In this document: positions 34,097 through 43,036 of the stretch, one piece after another | Layout: the number at the start of each line of letters is the position of its first letter | Position numbering within the stretch: position 1 is the stretch's first letter | Assembly (NCBI GenBank): GCA_011682695.1 | Contig: JAACED010000015.1 | Location: forward strand, 1-43,037 | Length of the DNA: 43,037 bases | Reading direction: 5' to 3' | DNA from: Gammaproteobacteria bacterium | Lineage (GTDB): Bacteria; Actinomycetota; Acidimicrobiia; Spongiisociales; UBA4744 | Translations under genes and position numbers: made by a program | The notes under the pieces: generated by a model | What the model was told of the DNA's origin: nothing | The model's input: the letters and a program-made list of their open reading frames with translations, nothing else | The model's database searches: none

Positions 34097-35572
34097 TCAC
34101 GATTGGTGGGTTCGCGGCCGCACAGAGGCGGATCGGGCTGGTGGTTTGCGGATCTTCGGAGTGTGTGTGGCGACGGTGGAGTTCGGATCGTCCCGTTTTG
34201 ACACTGCGACGGGCAGGGTGAGCTGGAAGGTGTTCTCACCGTCGACCACCCGGTGGGAGAGGTCTCCGCCCATGCGCCGTGCCAGCGTTCGCGAGACGCT
34301 CAGACCGAGTCCGATCGAGCCCGGTTTGCCTACAACGGTATGAGAGCGGTAGTACGGCTGAAAGATCTTCTCCGAGTCTTCGGGTGGCACCCCGGCTCCG
34401 TCGTCGATGACTTCGACGGCGAGCATCTCCTCGACCGGCTTGATGACCACCCGGATATTGCCGCCGCCATGGGCAACCGCGTTGGTGACGAGATTGCGAA
34501 TGATCTGGCGAACCCTCCCCCGGTCAGCCAGCGCGCGGGCGGCGGGGCAAGCGGTCTCGATGGGGATCTTGCTGGTGAGGTTGAGCGCTTCGAGGACCCG
34601 AATGGCTTGGGCTCGGAGATCGACCGGCACCGCGACCACCGTCAGGGTTCCGTGCTCTGCCCTTCCCATCACGAGGAGGTCTTCGATCATTGCTGCCAGG
34701 TCAGACGCTTCATCAGCTATGGCTGCAACCAGCTCAGCCCGTTCGTCGGAGGAGAGTCCCCCCGCCTGGTCGCGGAGAACCTCGGCGAACCCCAACACGC
34801 TCGTTAGCGGAGTGCGCAGCTCGTGAGACACGGAGGCGATGAACTGGTCCTTCGCGTCGAGCACATCAGTCAGCGCCTCTACCTGGCGCATCGCCTCGGC
34901 CTTGTGCGAGAACGCGAGGACGGCGGCAGCGGCCATCATGCCGATCACCAGGCCGGCGACGAGAATCCAATGGGTCTGATAACGGTCGGCCAGGAGAGAT
35001 GAGCCGGCGGCGGGTACCGCGTCGATTTGCCAGATGCGGCTCGCCACCTGAATGGTGTCGGAGTGGACCATGCCTTCCCCGATGGGGGGCAGGAGCTGGG
35101 CGTGCAGGTCCGGCGAGCCTGACCCAACCAGGCTCGGCGCATACTCGGCGACGTCCCGTACCGTCCACTCAAGCACGTTGGCGAGGCCGCGTGGTACCCA
35201 ATGTGACATCAAATCGGTGAGCACCACTGGGCTGGCGACCAACGCTTCGACGGTTCCCGAGGGCCCCACCACCGGGCTGTAGATGATGAATCCTTCCTGG
35301 CCTGTCGTCGCCAACGGCACCAGTGGCGTGGCGATGGTTCGCCCACTGGTGGAGGCCTCCATGAGGTAAGGCAGCCGCCCGGGGGGCGAACCTGCATCGA
35401 GGCCCAACGGCCGGCCGAGGGCATCGGACGGCTCGAAGTACTGGACCGGGAAATACACGTCCCGGGGTTGCACTGGAACCCGGTTCCCGTCGGCATCGAT
35501 CTCGAACACCTTATAGCCCGGGATCATCGCCGCCATCCGCTCTTCGAATGCCTCCAGATCTGCCGCATCCAA
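34097..35572 (-). CDS. Sensor histidine kinase, C-terminal part (frameshifted gene)
   Basis: 491 residues starting inside a CHASE-type sensor domain. Then come one membrane helix (HWILVAGLVIGMMAAAAVLAF), a HisKA domain with FIASVSHELRTPLTSVLGF (phospho-acceptor His), and an HATPase domain with RNLVTNAVAHG, VIDDGAGVPPE and GLGLSVSRTLARRMGG. Kinase motifs are intact. The first helix and the first half of the sensor domain lie just upstream in a different frame (35524-35910), so this frame alone lacks its signal. The ATG at 35572 is probably not a real start. No response regulator is next to it. Confidence 0.8.
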   Translation of the reverse strand: MDAADLEAFEERMAAMIPGYKVFEIDADGNRVPVQPRDVYFPVQYFEPSDALGRPLGLDAGSPPGRLPYLMEASTSGRTIATPLVPLATTGQEGFIIYSPVVGPSGTVEALVASPVVLTDLMSHWVPRGLANVLEWTVRDVAEYAPSLVGSGSPDLHAQLLPPIGEGMVHSDTIQVASRIWQIDAVPAAGSSLLADRYQTHWILVAGLVIGMMAAAAVLAFSHKAEAMRQVEALTDVLDAKDQFIASVSHELRTPLTSVLGFAEVLRDQAGGLSSDERAELVAAIADEASDLAAMIEDLLVMGRAEHGTLTVVAVPVDLRAQAIRVLEALNLTSKIPIETACPAARALADRGRVRQIIRNLVTNAVAHGGGNIRVVIKPVEEMLAVEVIDDGAGVPPEDSEKIFQPYYRSHTVVGKPGSIGLGLSVSRTLARRMGGDLSHRVVDGENTFQLTLPVAVSKRDDPNSTVATHTPKIRKPPARSASVRPRTHQS

Positions 35573-35910
35573 ATCGGCATGTAGGCCATCCCACCCATCC
35601 CGGCCACCAACCCCATGTTTGCCGCGAACCGCCTGTACTCGTCGGCGGTCACTTCTCCGTTGGCTCGAAACAGCCCTCCGAAAGCCGCCAGATAGTGTTC
35701 GACATCCTCCACCCCTCCCTGGATTGATGCAACCAGTGCCTCGCTATTCACTGCGAGCCGGGCCTCGATCTGGCGGTCCACAAGCCGTTGCGCTACCGCG
35801 GTCGCAATCACCGAAAGGACAGCCACAACCACAAAGACCACAATCGCTGGTCGCCTGCCGAGGAGACGCCCGTTCCCCAGGTGTCCTGGACCGCGTCGTC
35901 TTTTTCCCAT
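35524..35910 (-). pseudogene. N-terminal fragment of the CHASE-domain histidine kinase
   Basis: The first 128-codon frame gives one transmembrane helix (IVVFVVVAVLSVIATAVAQ) and the beginning of a CHASE domain (ALVASIQGGVEDVEHYLAAFGGLFRANGEVTADEYRRF ... GGMAYMPI). After MAYMPI, near 35570-35580, the frame no longer matches; a -1 shift gives DLDAADLEAFEERM and continues into 34097-35572. The two parts together would be one kinase of about 600 residues. Either a real 1-base deletion or a sequence error explains this. Confidence 0.75.
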
Positions 35911-35927
35911 GGTCGTTTATCGACCAT
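35909..35927. promoter_or_regulatory. Inverted repeat over the start codon of the kinase N-terminal fragment
   Basis: ATGGTCG (35909-35915) and CGACCAT (35921-35927) with a 5-bp spacer TTTAT. It includes two bases of the ATG on the minus strand. It could be an operator or an mRNA hairpin that limits initiation; there is no Shine-Dalgarno here. Confidence 0.35.
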
Positions 35928-36281
35928 CACGATCCGGCACCTGAGATATTTGACTCCCCATGGTGGCTGCCAACCCGATCGTCCACACATGAACAACCGG
36001 GCGGCGGACCACGGGAACATCGAAGGGGAGACTCCGCAACACCCATGCCGTCTCGAGATCGACGACTTGAGCAGTGCATGACGACGTACGGTCGCCTTTG
36101 TCTCACTCACTGCCAAGCGCTCTCGGCTCGCCATCTGCGGACACCCCGAGTCATCCTCGTCTTCGACAAGGCCTCAGGATCGGAGGCGATGTGCTCTGGG
36201 CGCACGTCCATGAGACGGAGGCGGGCACCTGGCGAGATCGTCATCGACACCCGACGACCGCGACTCTTGCTCCAGTCCTGC
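35928..36281. other. Non-coding gap with no recognised feature
   Basis: About 350 bp between the kinase start and the lipoprotein stop. Only short overlapping frames without family resemblance occur. I see no repeat of the families described here, no tRNA and no clear promoter. It may be decayed coding sequence. Confidence 0.5.
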
Positions 36282-37124
36282 TCACTTGGCCAGGTCGATC
36301 TCGCATTCGTCGAGCCATCGCTGTGCACCCGTCCCGATCTGCTCCATGAACGCCTGCATCGCAGCGATCATCTGATCGAGATTGGTGCCCTGGAGTTCCT
36401 TCAGATCTTCGGCATCGATGTCGAGGCTCCCACCGGTCAGATTGCCGAGGGCTCCGGTCAGGTCGCCCGGATCGCCTCTCCATATCGCCAGGTCACCATC
36501 GGTAACGGCCCAGACGGCGAACTGCAGATCCATCCCGCCGGTCGTCGGGTCGAGTTCGGAATCCAGATCTCTCCGGCACAAGCACTGAGCGAAAGTGAGC
36601 AGGTCACCATCGGCAACGCTTGCCGGCACGTAGACGGCACCGGCACTTGCAGGTTCCTCGTCACTGTCGATACAGGCGACGAACGGACGCACGATCACAG
36701 ACGCTCCTGGCGGAACTCTCGCCGCCACCGGTTGGACCACCATCATTCGCTGCTCTTGAACGCCGGGGACAGGTTCGAACACGAGACCACAGGGAACCAC
36801 GGCATCGAGGTCCTCATCGGATCGATTGGTGAGCATCACCTCGACGATCATCCCGGAGATTCCGCCCTCAGGTGAGACAACGTCGACCTCGAGGGAGCCG
36901 TCGGCGACGAGATCCTGGATGCTCTCGCCCGCAGGGCTGGCCGCGACGCTGGTCGATGACGCTGCCGATGTAGGAGGTTCCGTCTCGGCAACGGTCGTCG
37001 AGACTGGCGGCACGACCGTGTTCGGACCACTTCCGATCGGTAGCGATTCGCCAGTGCCTCCGCACGCAGCCGACACCACCACGAGCGCGACGATCGTCAA
37101 GAACAGCAGACGGTGCCTTCTCAT
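36282..37124 (-). CDS. Unknown lipoprotein with a Thr/Ser-rich linker
   Basis: 281 residues. N-terminus MRRHRLLFLTIVALVVVSAAC is a lipoprotein signal with lipobox SAAC, followed by a Pro/Thr/Ser/Ala-rich linker (about 25-65). The folded part starts as a beta-sandwich-like segment (GMIVEVMLTNRSDEDLDAVVPCGLVFEPV) with an asymmetric set of cysteines (VPCG, VACID, QCLCRRD, LDECEI). A helical C-terminus contains QFAVWAVTDGD. No family is recognised. ATG 37124 is chosen because the signal peptide starts there; a frame open to 37301 has no support. Upstream Shine-Dalgarno is weak. Confidence 0.65.
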   Translation of the reverse strand: MRRHRLLFLTIVALVVVSAACGGTGESLPIGSGPNTVVPPVSTTVAETEPPTSAASSTSVAASPAGESIQDLVADGSLEVDVVSPEGGISGMIVEVMLTNRSDEDLDAVVPCGLVFEPVPGVQEQRMMVVQPVAARVPPGASVIVRPFVACIDSDEEPASAGAVYVPASVADGDLLTFAQCLCRRDLDSELDPTTGGMDLQFAVWAVTDGDLAIWRGDPGDLTGALGNLTGGSLDIDAEDLKELQGTNLDQMIAAMQAFMEQIGTGAQRWLDECEIDLAK

Positions 37125-37646
37125 GCCTATGGGAACACCTGCCTTCTCGACGACTACGCCAAGTATCCTCCTCCGCGGCTCCGTTGAACAGACCAAGATT
37201 TGTCGTACCAGGCGCCGCGCCCACTCTTCCCACACATCGCCATCGCGCCGTTTGACTGACACGATCTTCCACGACTTGGCTCGACGAGAGCATCGACGCA
37301 CCCCAATATCGCCTGACCGCGTGGAGGAACCGAACGGGACTCACGGTGTCACCCAGGCCGCCATAGCGGCAAGACCGGTACCTCTCGAGTAGGTCGTGCC
37401 TGCTCGAGCCCGTGTCACTTGCCTCCCACACACGTCGCCTCTCGCGGAGTGATTCCCTATGGCTTCCACGGAACTCATCGAATCTCTTCTCGAACACCTC
37501 AACTCTGCGGCTCACGCGTCCATGGAAGCGACTATGTTCTGCGGTAGACCGTTGGGGGAACGGAATCAAAGGGCGCGAGAGGCCCGCATGAACACTGTGA
37601 TACACATCGGCTTCGGCGCGTCGTGCCGGCACCAAGGAACGGCATC
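37125..37646. other. Non-coding gap with no recognised feature
   Basis: About 520 bp between divergent genes: the lipoprotein (minus) and the large secreted protein (plus). It should contain both promoters, but I cannot place them. CTCGAG occurs twice near 37384-37407, with no evident meaning. No RNA gene is seen. Confidence 0.45.
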
Positions 37647-37890
37647 GTGAGCCGCACGGCAGGCCGCCACCGTGCCGGTGAAGGGGCGGTAGCCTTTCTC
37701 TCCGGTACCCGACGCCCCCTGATCCTCCTCGTCGTCTTCTCTCTCGTTGCTTCGCTGCTTGCTCTTCTCGGCCCCTCCATCCTCAACGCTTCTGCCTCGC
37801 CGCGGGTGGTTGATGGTCTTGTCGCCTTGTACGAGTTTCGGGAGGGGTCCGAATCGTTGGTGAGTGACACCTCCGGCTTCGGGACGGATT
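37647..37890 (+). pseudogene. N-terminal fragment of the large secreted protein: signal peptide and start of LamG domain
   Basis: GTG 37647 has AAGGAA nine bases upstream. The frame codes an Arg-rich start, a hydrophobic signal segment (LILLVVFSLVASLLALLG) and the start of a LamG domain (VVDGLVALYEFREGSESLVSDTSGFGT). After about 37888 the LamG homology continues in the +1 frame (IQDTGNVTWGPDGL ...). From memory, related domains have about five residues more at this point, so the lesion could be a deletion of roughly 14 bases. Confidence 0.7.
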
Positions 37891-40800
37891 CAGGACACGG
37901 GCAACGTGACCTGGGGACCGGACGGACTCACCGTCGACGCATCCACCATCATCTCCTCGCCGGGGCCGGCCACCAAGATCATCGATGCCGTGCAAGCCTC
38001 CAACGAGATCACGGTCGAAGCATGGGTCGACCCCGCCAACCTCACCCAGAACGGGCCGGCGCGCATCGTGACCATCTCCCTCGACCTCTACAACCGCAAC
38101 ATGACGTTGGGTCAGGGCGTGTGGGACACCACCGGCGACCGCATCGAAGCGCGCCTGCGCACCACCAGCACCGACGCCAGCGGCCAACCCCCCATCACCA
38201 CCGACACCGCAACACTGCCCGACCGGCTGGTCCACGTCGTCTACACCCGCGACGCCACAGGAACCGCCGCCATCTACATCGACGGCATCCTCACCGCCAC
38301 CGGCACCGTGGCAGGAGACTTCTCCAACTGGGACCCCAACTACCACCTGGCACTCGCCAACGAGCTCACCGGTGATCGCCCCTGGCTAGGCACCTTCTGC
38401 CTCGTAGCCCTCTACGACCAAGCCCTCACCCCCACCCAAGTCACCCAAAACCACGACGCAGGCTGCATCATTCCGACGGGACCCGACGAGGCGGACCCGG
38501 TGATCGACCCCTCCCAGGCGTTCGCGGTCGCCGGCGACGCCGCCATCGGTACCCCGGTGGGGACCATCGTCGCCACCGACAACGTCGGCGTCACCGGTTT
38601 CACCATCACCGGCGGCAGCGGCTCGGGTGCCTTCGACGTTGCGAGCGACGGCGCGATCACCGTGGCGGGTCCACTCGACTTCAATACCAACCCGGTCTAC
38701 GAACTCGTGGTGGTGGCCTCCGACGATGCCGGCAACACCTCCTCTGCGGAGACGGTGGCCATCCTCGGCGCGGTTCCCTCCTGGACCCACTACTCCAGCG
38801 CCACCGGGGAATTGCCCATACCGTCGACGTCCCCGGCACAGACCGCCTCGCTGGTCCTGGACGTCGACAAGGACGGCGATCTCGACTTCGTGATCGGTGC
38901 CCGTCCCCCGGCCCCTTCGATGGTCTGGTTCGAGCGCAGCAGCACCGGCTGGGCCGAGTACGTGATCGACACCGGTGAGACCATGATCGAAGCCGGCGGC
39001 GCCTTCGCCGACATCGACGGCGATGGCGACCTCGACATCGTCATGGGAGGAGACGTACCCGACAGCCAGATATGGTGGTGGGAGAACCCCTACCCCGACT
39101 ACGACCCCGCGGTGGGATGGACCAAACGTCTGCTGGCCTCCTCCGATGGCTTCACCTACCTGCACGATCAGACCTTCGGTGATTTCGATGGTGACGGGGC
39201 CCTGGAGATGGCTTTCTGGGACCAGGGCGGCACCGCCCTGCAACTGGCGGAGATTCCCGCCGACCCGCTCACCACCCAACCCTGGGTGCACACCCAGATC
39301 TACTCCTACTCCGGCACCACCCACTATGGGCTCGCCACGGCCGACATCGACCTCGACGGCAAGGCCGACATCGTCGGTGCAGGCATGTGGTTCAAGCACG
39401 ATGGCGGTACCAGCTACACGGCCAACGTGATCGATCCGGTACCCAACCTGCGGGTGGCCGTCGGCCAACTGGTCCCCGGAGGACGCCCCGAAGTCGTCAC
39501 GGTCGAGCACCAGGGTGCAGGCCGTCTGCGCTGGCACCAATGGGATGGCGCCACCTGGCAGGAGCACGACCTCCTCGCCGGCCTCACCGACATCCACAGC
39601 CTCGACATCGGCGACATCAACGGAGACGGTTTCCTGGACATCTTCTCCGCGGAGATGCGCATCGACAGCGGAAACCCGGGGGCGCGCATGTGGGTGTTCC
39701 TCGGTGACGGAACGGGACGGTTCGCGACCACGATCGTCGCCACCGGCTTCGGCAATCACGAATCGAGACTGGGAGATCTCGACGACGACGGCGACATCGA
39801 CATCTTCGGCAAGCCTTTCAACTGGGACACTCCCCGCGTCGATCTGTGGCTCAACAGCGGCACCCCGGACCTGAATATCCCGCCCGTTGCCGACATCGTC
39901 ACCAACATCACCACCGGCCTCGTACCACTCACCGTCGATTTCGACGGGCGAGGATCCTCGGACGACGGGGGCATCGTCTCTTACGAATGGGACTTCGGGG
40001 ATGGGGGCTCCGGCAGCGGCGACCAGGTGACCTACACCTACACCTCTCCCGGCGACTTCACCGCCCAGCTGACCGTCACCGACAACCTCGGGGCTTCCTC
40101 TACCGCCACCGTCGATATCACGGTCACCAGCCCCGACATCGACCCGCCGGTCATCTCCGGAATCGGGGCCACTACGACGGTGACTTCGGCGACGGTCTCC
40201 TGGACCACAGACGAAGTGGCCACCAGCCGCCTGGAATGGGGTACCGCCACCGGCGTCTACACCCTTGGCTTCGCCGAAGATCTCACACTCAAGACCTCCC
40301 ACAGCCTGGACGCCACCGGCCTCGACCCCGCCACCACCTACCACTACCGGGTCGTCTCCACCGACGGATCGGCCAATACGGCCACCTCCGGCGACCTCAC
40401 GTTCACTACCGACGCCGACTCGGCTCCAGTCATCGACATCTGGTACGGCGCCGATCAGCGCTTCGGGCACCTGGGGCGACCCCAGGTATGGGTCGACATC
40501 CTCGGCAACGTCCAGGATCTGGACGGCATCAGCACCCTGACGTTCAGCCTCAACGGCGGTCCCAACCAGGACATGTCGATGGGACCCAACACCCGCCGCC
40601 TTCTCATGCCCGGCGACTTCAACGCTCAGATAGCCACCGACGACCTGGCCGCCGGGGACAACACGATCGTCATCACCGCTGTCGACACCGGCGGCGCCAT
40701 CGCCACCGACACAGTGACGGTGAACTGGACCCCCGCGGTGACGTGGGCGCTCCCCTACTCGATCGTTTGGTCCACCGCCACCGTCATCCAGGACGTCGCT

Positions 40801-42276
40801 CAGGTAGTAGACGGCAAGTGGGAGCTGACCGCCCAGGGAGTCCGGCCGCTGGAGATCGGCTACGACAGGCTCATCGACATCGGCGATGTCACCTGGACCG
40901 ACTATGAAATCACCGTACCGATCACCCTCAACGGACTGGACACCAGCTACGACTGGTCCACGGGGCCCAGCTACGGGCCTGCACTGGGAATCCTGATGCG
41001 CTGGGATGGTCACGACGACTGGGACGGCACGCAGCCGACCTGGGGCTGGTACCCGATGGGTGCCTTCGGAATGCAGCGCTGGCGGGCCGACGGAACCGAG
41101 GCGCTGCAGATCATGGGCAATGAGGGAACGCTCGAAGCCGAGGACACCTCCCGCACCCTCACCATCGGCGAGACCTACATCTACAAGATGCGGGTCGAGT
41201 CGAACGCCTCCGGTGCGCTCTACAGCCTCAAGGTTTGGGACCAGTTGCAGCCAGAGCCCACCGCTTGGGACCTCACCGACCAGGAAGCCCTCTCGGATCC
41301 ACAGAACGGGTCGGTGCTGCTGGTCGCCCATCATGTCGACGCCACCTTCGGCGACGTCACCGTCACCGCCATCACCGATAACGACCCGCCGGTGATCAGC
41401 GGTCTCACGGAAAGCACCACCGCCATCTCTGCAACCGTCTCCTGGACCACCGACGAAGCAGCCACCAGCCTGCTCGAATGGGGGCCGGCCAATGGCGATT
41501 ACTCACTGGGCTCTTCGCAGGATCTGACGCTGACGACGGCACACGGCCTTCAGGCGACCGGTCTCGACCCCGACACCACCTACCACTACCGGGTCACCTC
41601 CACCGACGGATCGGCTAATACGGCCACCTCCCTCGATCGCACGTTCACCACCCAGCCGTTGGGGGCGGACCCGTCGGGAATCGTCTCCGACGACTTCGAC
41701 GGAACCTCCCTGGACACCTCTGTCTGGAGCGTCTTCGATCCGCTGGGAGACGGTGGTATCTCCGTAGTCGACGGGCATTTGGAGCTGTCGGTGGGGGCCG
41801 GACCGGCTCATGACCCCTGGTCGGGCGGCAATACCACCGTGCGGGTCATGCAGGCCGCCAACGACACCGACTTCGAAGTGGTAGTGAAGTTCGACTCGAC
41901 GGTCACGTCGACCTATCAGGGCCAGGGCATCCTGGTAGAAGAGTCGCCCACCCGATTCCTGCGTTTCGACGTCTACTCGTACTCAGGAAACGTGTACGCC
42001 TTCTCGGCGTTCATCGACGGCAGCAGTGTCACCACCCAGCTCAACACGGCAGTGCCGCTGGTCGCTCCCATGTGGTTCCGTGTCAACCGCACCGGACAAG
42101 TCTGGACCTACTCGACCTCAACCGACGGGACTACCTGGACGGAGCAGGTGAGCTACACGCAGCCGATCACCGTTACCTCGGTAGGAGTGTTCTCGGGCAA
42201 TTACCCCGACGGCACCGCGCCCGCCTATACGGCACTGGTAGACAGCTTCATCAACACCTCGGCGACGGCGCCCTGA
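37864..42276 (+). CDS. Very large secreted multidomain protein (LamG, cadherin-like, FG-GAP/VCBS, PKD, FN3)
   Basis: 1470 codons; translation from 37864 lacks a signal peptide, which lies upstream in another frame. Domains in order, by nucleotide position: LamG (37890-38470), cadherin-like (38500-38770), about six FG-GAP/VCBS calcium-binding repeats such as DIDGDGDLD and DINGDGFLD (38860-39820), PKD with YEWDFGDG (39880-40130), fibronectin III (40141-40413), an unnamed beta region, a concanavalin-like region (about 40740-41370), a second fibronectin III (41383-41655), and a C-terminal concanavalin/DUF1349-like domain (41690-42265). No catalytic motif or cell-wall sorting signal is seen. A role in adhesion or carbohydrate binding is inferred. 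Confidence 0.85.
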   Translation: MTPPASGRIQDTGNVTWGPDGLTVDASTIISSPGPATKIIDAVQASNEITVEAWVDPANLTQNGPARIVTISLDLYNRNMTLGQGVWDTTGDRIEARLRTTSTDASGQPPITTDTATLPDRLVHVVYTRDATGTAAIYIDGILTATGTVAGDFSNWDPNYHLALANELTGDRPWLGTFCLVALYDQALTPTQVTQNHDAGCIIPTGPDEADPVIDPSQAFAVAGDAAIGTPVGTIVATDNVGVTGFTITGGSGSGAFDVASDGAITVAGPLDFNTNPVYELVVVASDDAGNTSSAETVAILGAVPSWTHYSSATGELPIPSTSPAQTASLVLDVDKDGDLDFVIGARPPAPSMVWFERSSTGWAEYVIDTGETMIEAGGAFADIDGDGDLDIVMGGDVPDSQIWWWENPYPDYDPAVGWTKRLLASSDGFTYLHDQTFGDFDGDGALEMAFWDQGGTALQLAEIPADPLTTQPWVHTQIYSYSGTTHYGLATADIDLDGKADIVGAGMWFKHDGGTSYTANVIDPVPNLRVAVGQLVPGGRPEVVTVEHQGAGRLRWHQWDGATWQEHDLLAGLTDIHSLDIGDINGDGFLDIFSAEMRIDSGNPGARMWVFLGDGTGRFATTIVATGFGNHESRLGDLDDDGDIDIFGKPFNWDTPRVDLWLNSGTPDLNIPPVADIVTNITTGLVPLTVDFDGRGSSDDGGIVSYEWDFGDGGSGSGDQVTYTYTSPGDFTAQLTVTDNLGASSTATVDITVTSPDIDPPVISGIGATTTVTSATVSWTTDEVATSRLEWGTATGVYTLGFAEDLTLKTSHSLDATGLDPATTYHYRVVSTDGSANTATSGDLTFTTDADSAPVIDIWYGADQRFGHLGRPQVWVDILGNVQDLDGISTLTFSLNGGPNQDMSMGPNTRRLLMPGDFNAQIATDDLAAGDNTIVITAVDTGGAIATDTVTVNWTPAVTWALPYSIVWSTATVIQDVAQVVDGKWELTAQGVRPLEIGYDRLIDIGDVTWTDYEITVPITLNGLDTSYDWSTGPSYGPALGILMRWDGHDDWDGTQPTWGWYPMGAFGMQRWRADGTEALQIMGNEGTLEAEDTSRTLTIGETYIYKMRVESNASGALYSLKVWDQLQPEPTAWDLTDQEALSDPQNGSVLLVAHHVDATFGDVTVTAITDNDPPVISGLTESTTAISATVSWTTDEAATSLLEWGPANGDYSLGSSQDLTLTTAHGLQATGLDPDTTYHYRVTSTDGSANTATSLDRTFTTQPLGADPSGIVSDDFDGTSLDTSVWSVFDPLGDGGISVVDGHLELSVGAGPAHDPWSGGNTTVRVMQAANDTDFEVVVKFDSTVTSTYQGQGILVEESPTRFLRFDVYSYSGNVYAFSAFIDGSSVTTQLNTAVPLVAPMWFRVNRTGQVWTYSTSTDGTTWTEQVSYTQPITVTSVGVFSGNYPDGTAPAYTALVDSFINTSATAP

Positions 42277-42310
42277 CCGGCGGCGCCGCAGGCTCTCCGG
42301 GTGCGTTCTC

Positions 42311-42347
42311 GTGACGTTTCAATGGGACTATTCCCGTGAAGCGTCAC
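42311..42347. repeat. GTGACG-core hairpin repeat, copy 3
   Basis: GTGACGTTTCA (42311-42321) and TGAAGCGTCAC (42337-42347) pair with one G-T type mismatch, and an inner GGGA/TCCC pair extends the stem. It starts 34 bp after the stop of the large secreted protein and 11 bp before the tRNA fragment. Confidence 0.85.
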
Positions 42348-42358
42348 AGGAATAGGAG

Positions 42359-42403
42359 TGGTGGAGCTGAGGGGATTTGAACCCCTGACCCCTTGCATGC
42401 CAT
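42359..42403 (-). tRNA. 3' fragment of a tRNA-Ala (anticodon GGC) gene, probable attachment site
   Basis: Read on the minus strand, the fragment has an anticodon loop ATGGCAT, the 3' half of the anticodon stem (GCAAG), a variable region, a complete T arm around GGTTCAAATCC, the acceptor 3' strand CAGCTCC and an encoded ACCA. The 5' half (acceptor 5' strand, D arm, anticodon-stem 5' strand) is absent: before the loop the sequence is GGGAA on the plus strand instead of the expected GCAAG. This is the pattern left when an integrase recombines in the anticodon loop of a tRNA gene; the integrase gene lies 168 bp away on the 5' side. Confidence 0.85.
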
Positions 42404-42546
42404 GGGAACAAAGCGGTGGTTCCCGAGGTCCCCGGGGATTCCCTGACGTCCCTGAAACCCAAACGCCACAAGGGCTTTCGGTGACTGTGCCGCCAGATCA
42501 CCTTGTCGCCACTGGACCTCCGACCACCAACCAAAACCGAACGATA

Positions 42547-42567
42547 GGCACCATGATTGGCACCATG
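42547..42567. repeat. Short direct repeat next to the integrase gene
   Basis: GGCACCATG at 42547-42555 and again at 42559-42567, 12 bp apart, just after the integrase stop and between it and the tRNA fragment. The spacing is close to one helical turn, so these might be integrase arm sites, but this is a guess. No other feature was seen in 42404-42546. Confidence 0.35.
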
Positions 42568-42571
42568 GTGT

Positions 42572-43036
42572 TCAAGCATTGAGGGCGTCGTCGATGTGAA
42601 CTGCCGCGACATCAATCGTGGGTGTGATCGGATGCCGATAGTGCCGGAACACCATCCGCGTGTCAACGTGCCCGAGCAGGTCGGCCAGCAGTTCGGGGGC
42701 AACTCCTCTCGCCGACAGAACCGAGGTTGCCGTATGACGAAGATCATACGGAGTGACCCGACCCTCAATCCCCGCCGACCGAGCCATCGTGGAGACCATC
42801 CGGCGGGCATTCGCAGGGTGTAGCGGAGTCCCGTTCTGCGTAACGAACACCAGTTGGCTCCACTCGGACGGCCACAGGGGACCAGCAACACGTCTCTCTT
42901 CAGCCTGCACGTCGTGATGGCGACGCAGCGCCTTCACTGTGGACTCGGCGATGGCCAACGTGCGGGAACGGTTCGTCTTGGTTGATTTGAGCCGGGCCTC
43001 CTTTCGATGCCACTCGAGTGAACGGTGCACAACCAT
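42572..43036 (-). CDS. Tyrosine recombinase (phage-type integrase), C-terminal part, cut by the window edge
   Basis: The last 154 codons of a tyrosine integrase; the frame is open at the right edge, so the N-terminal arm-binding and core-binding domains lie outside. Catalytic motifs: the beta-hairpin Lys region (KSTKTNRSRTLAI), TPYDLRHTATS (box II with Arg), LLGHVDTR (His) and FRHYRHP with the nucleophilic Tyr. The first catalytic Arg is beyond the edge. It catalyses site-specific integration and excision. The adjacent tRNA-Ala fragment is its likely target, so the mobile element should extend to the right. Confidence 0.93.
   Translation of the reverse strand: MVVHRSLEWHRKEARLKSTKTNRSRTLAIAESTVKALRRHHDVQAEERRVAGPLWPSEWSQLVFVTQNGTPLHPANARRMVSTMARSAGIEGRVTPYDLRHTATSVLSARGVAPELLADLLGHVDTRMVFRHYRHPITPTIDVAAVHIDDALNA

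Noticed and set aside
38386-41334. A 982-codon open frame on the minus strand opposite the large secreted protein
   Set aside because: It mirrors the plus-strand gene with a Gly/Val/Asp/His-biased, domain-free translation. The plus strand shows clear FG-GAP, PKD and FN3 domains. High GC makes such antisense frames common.
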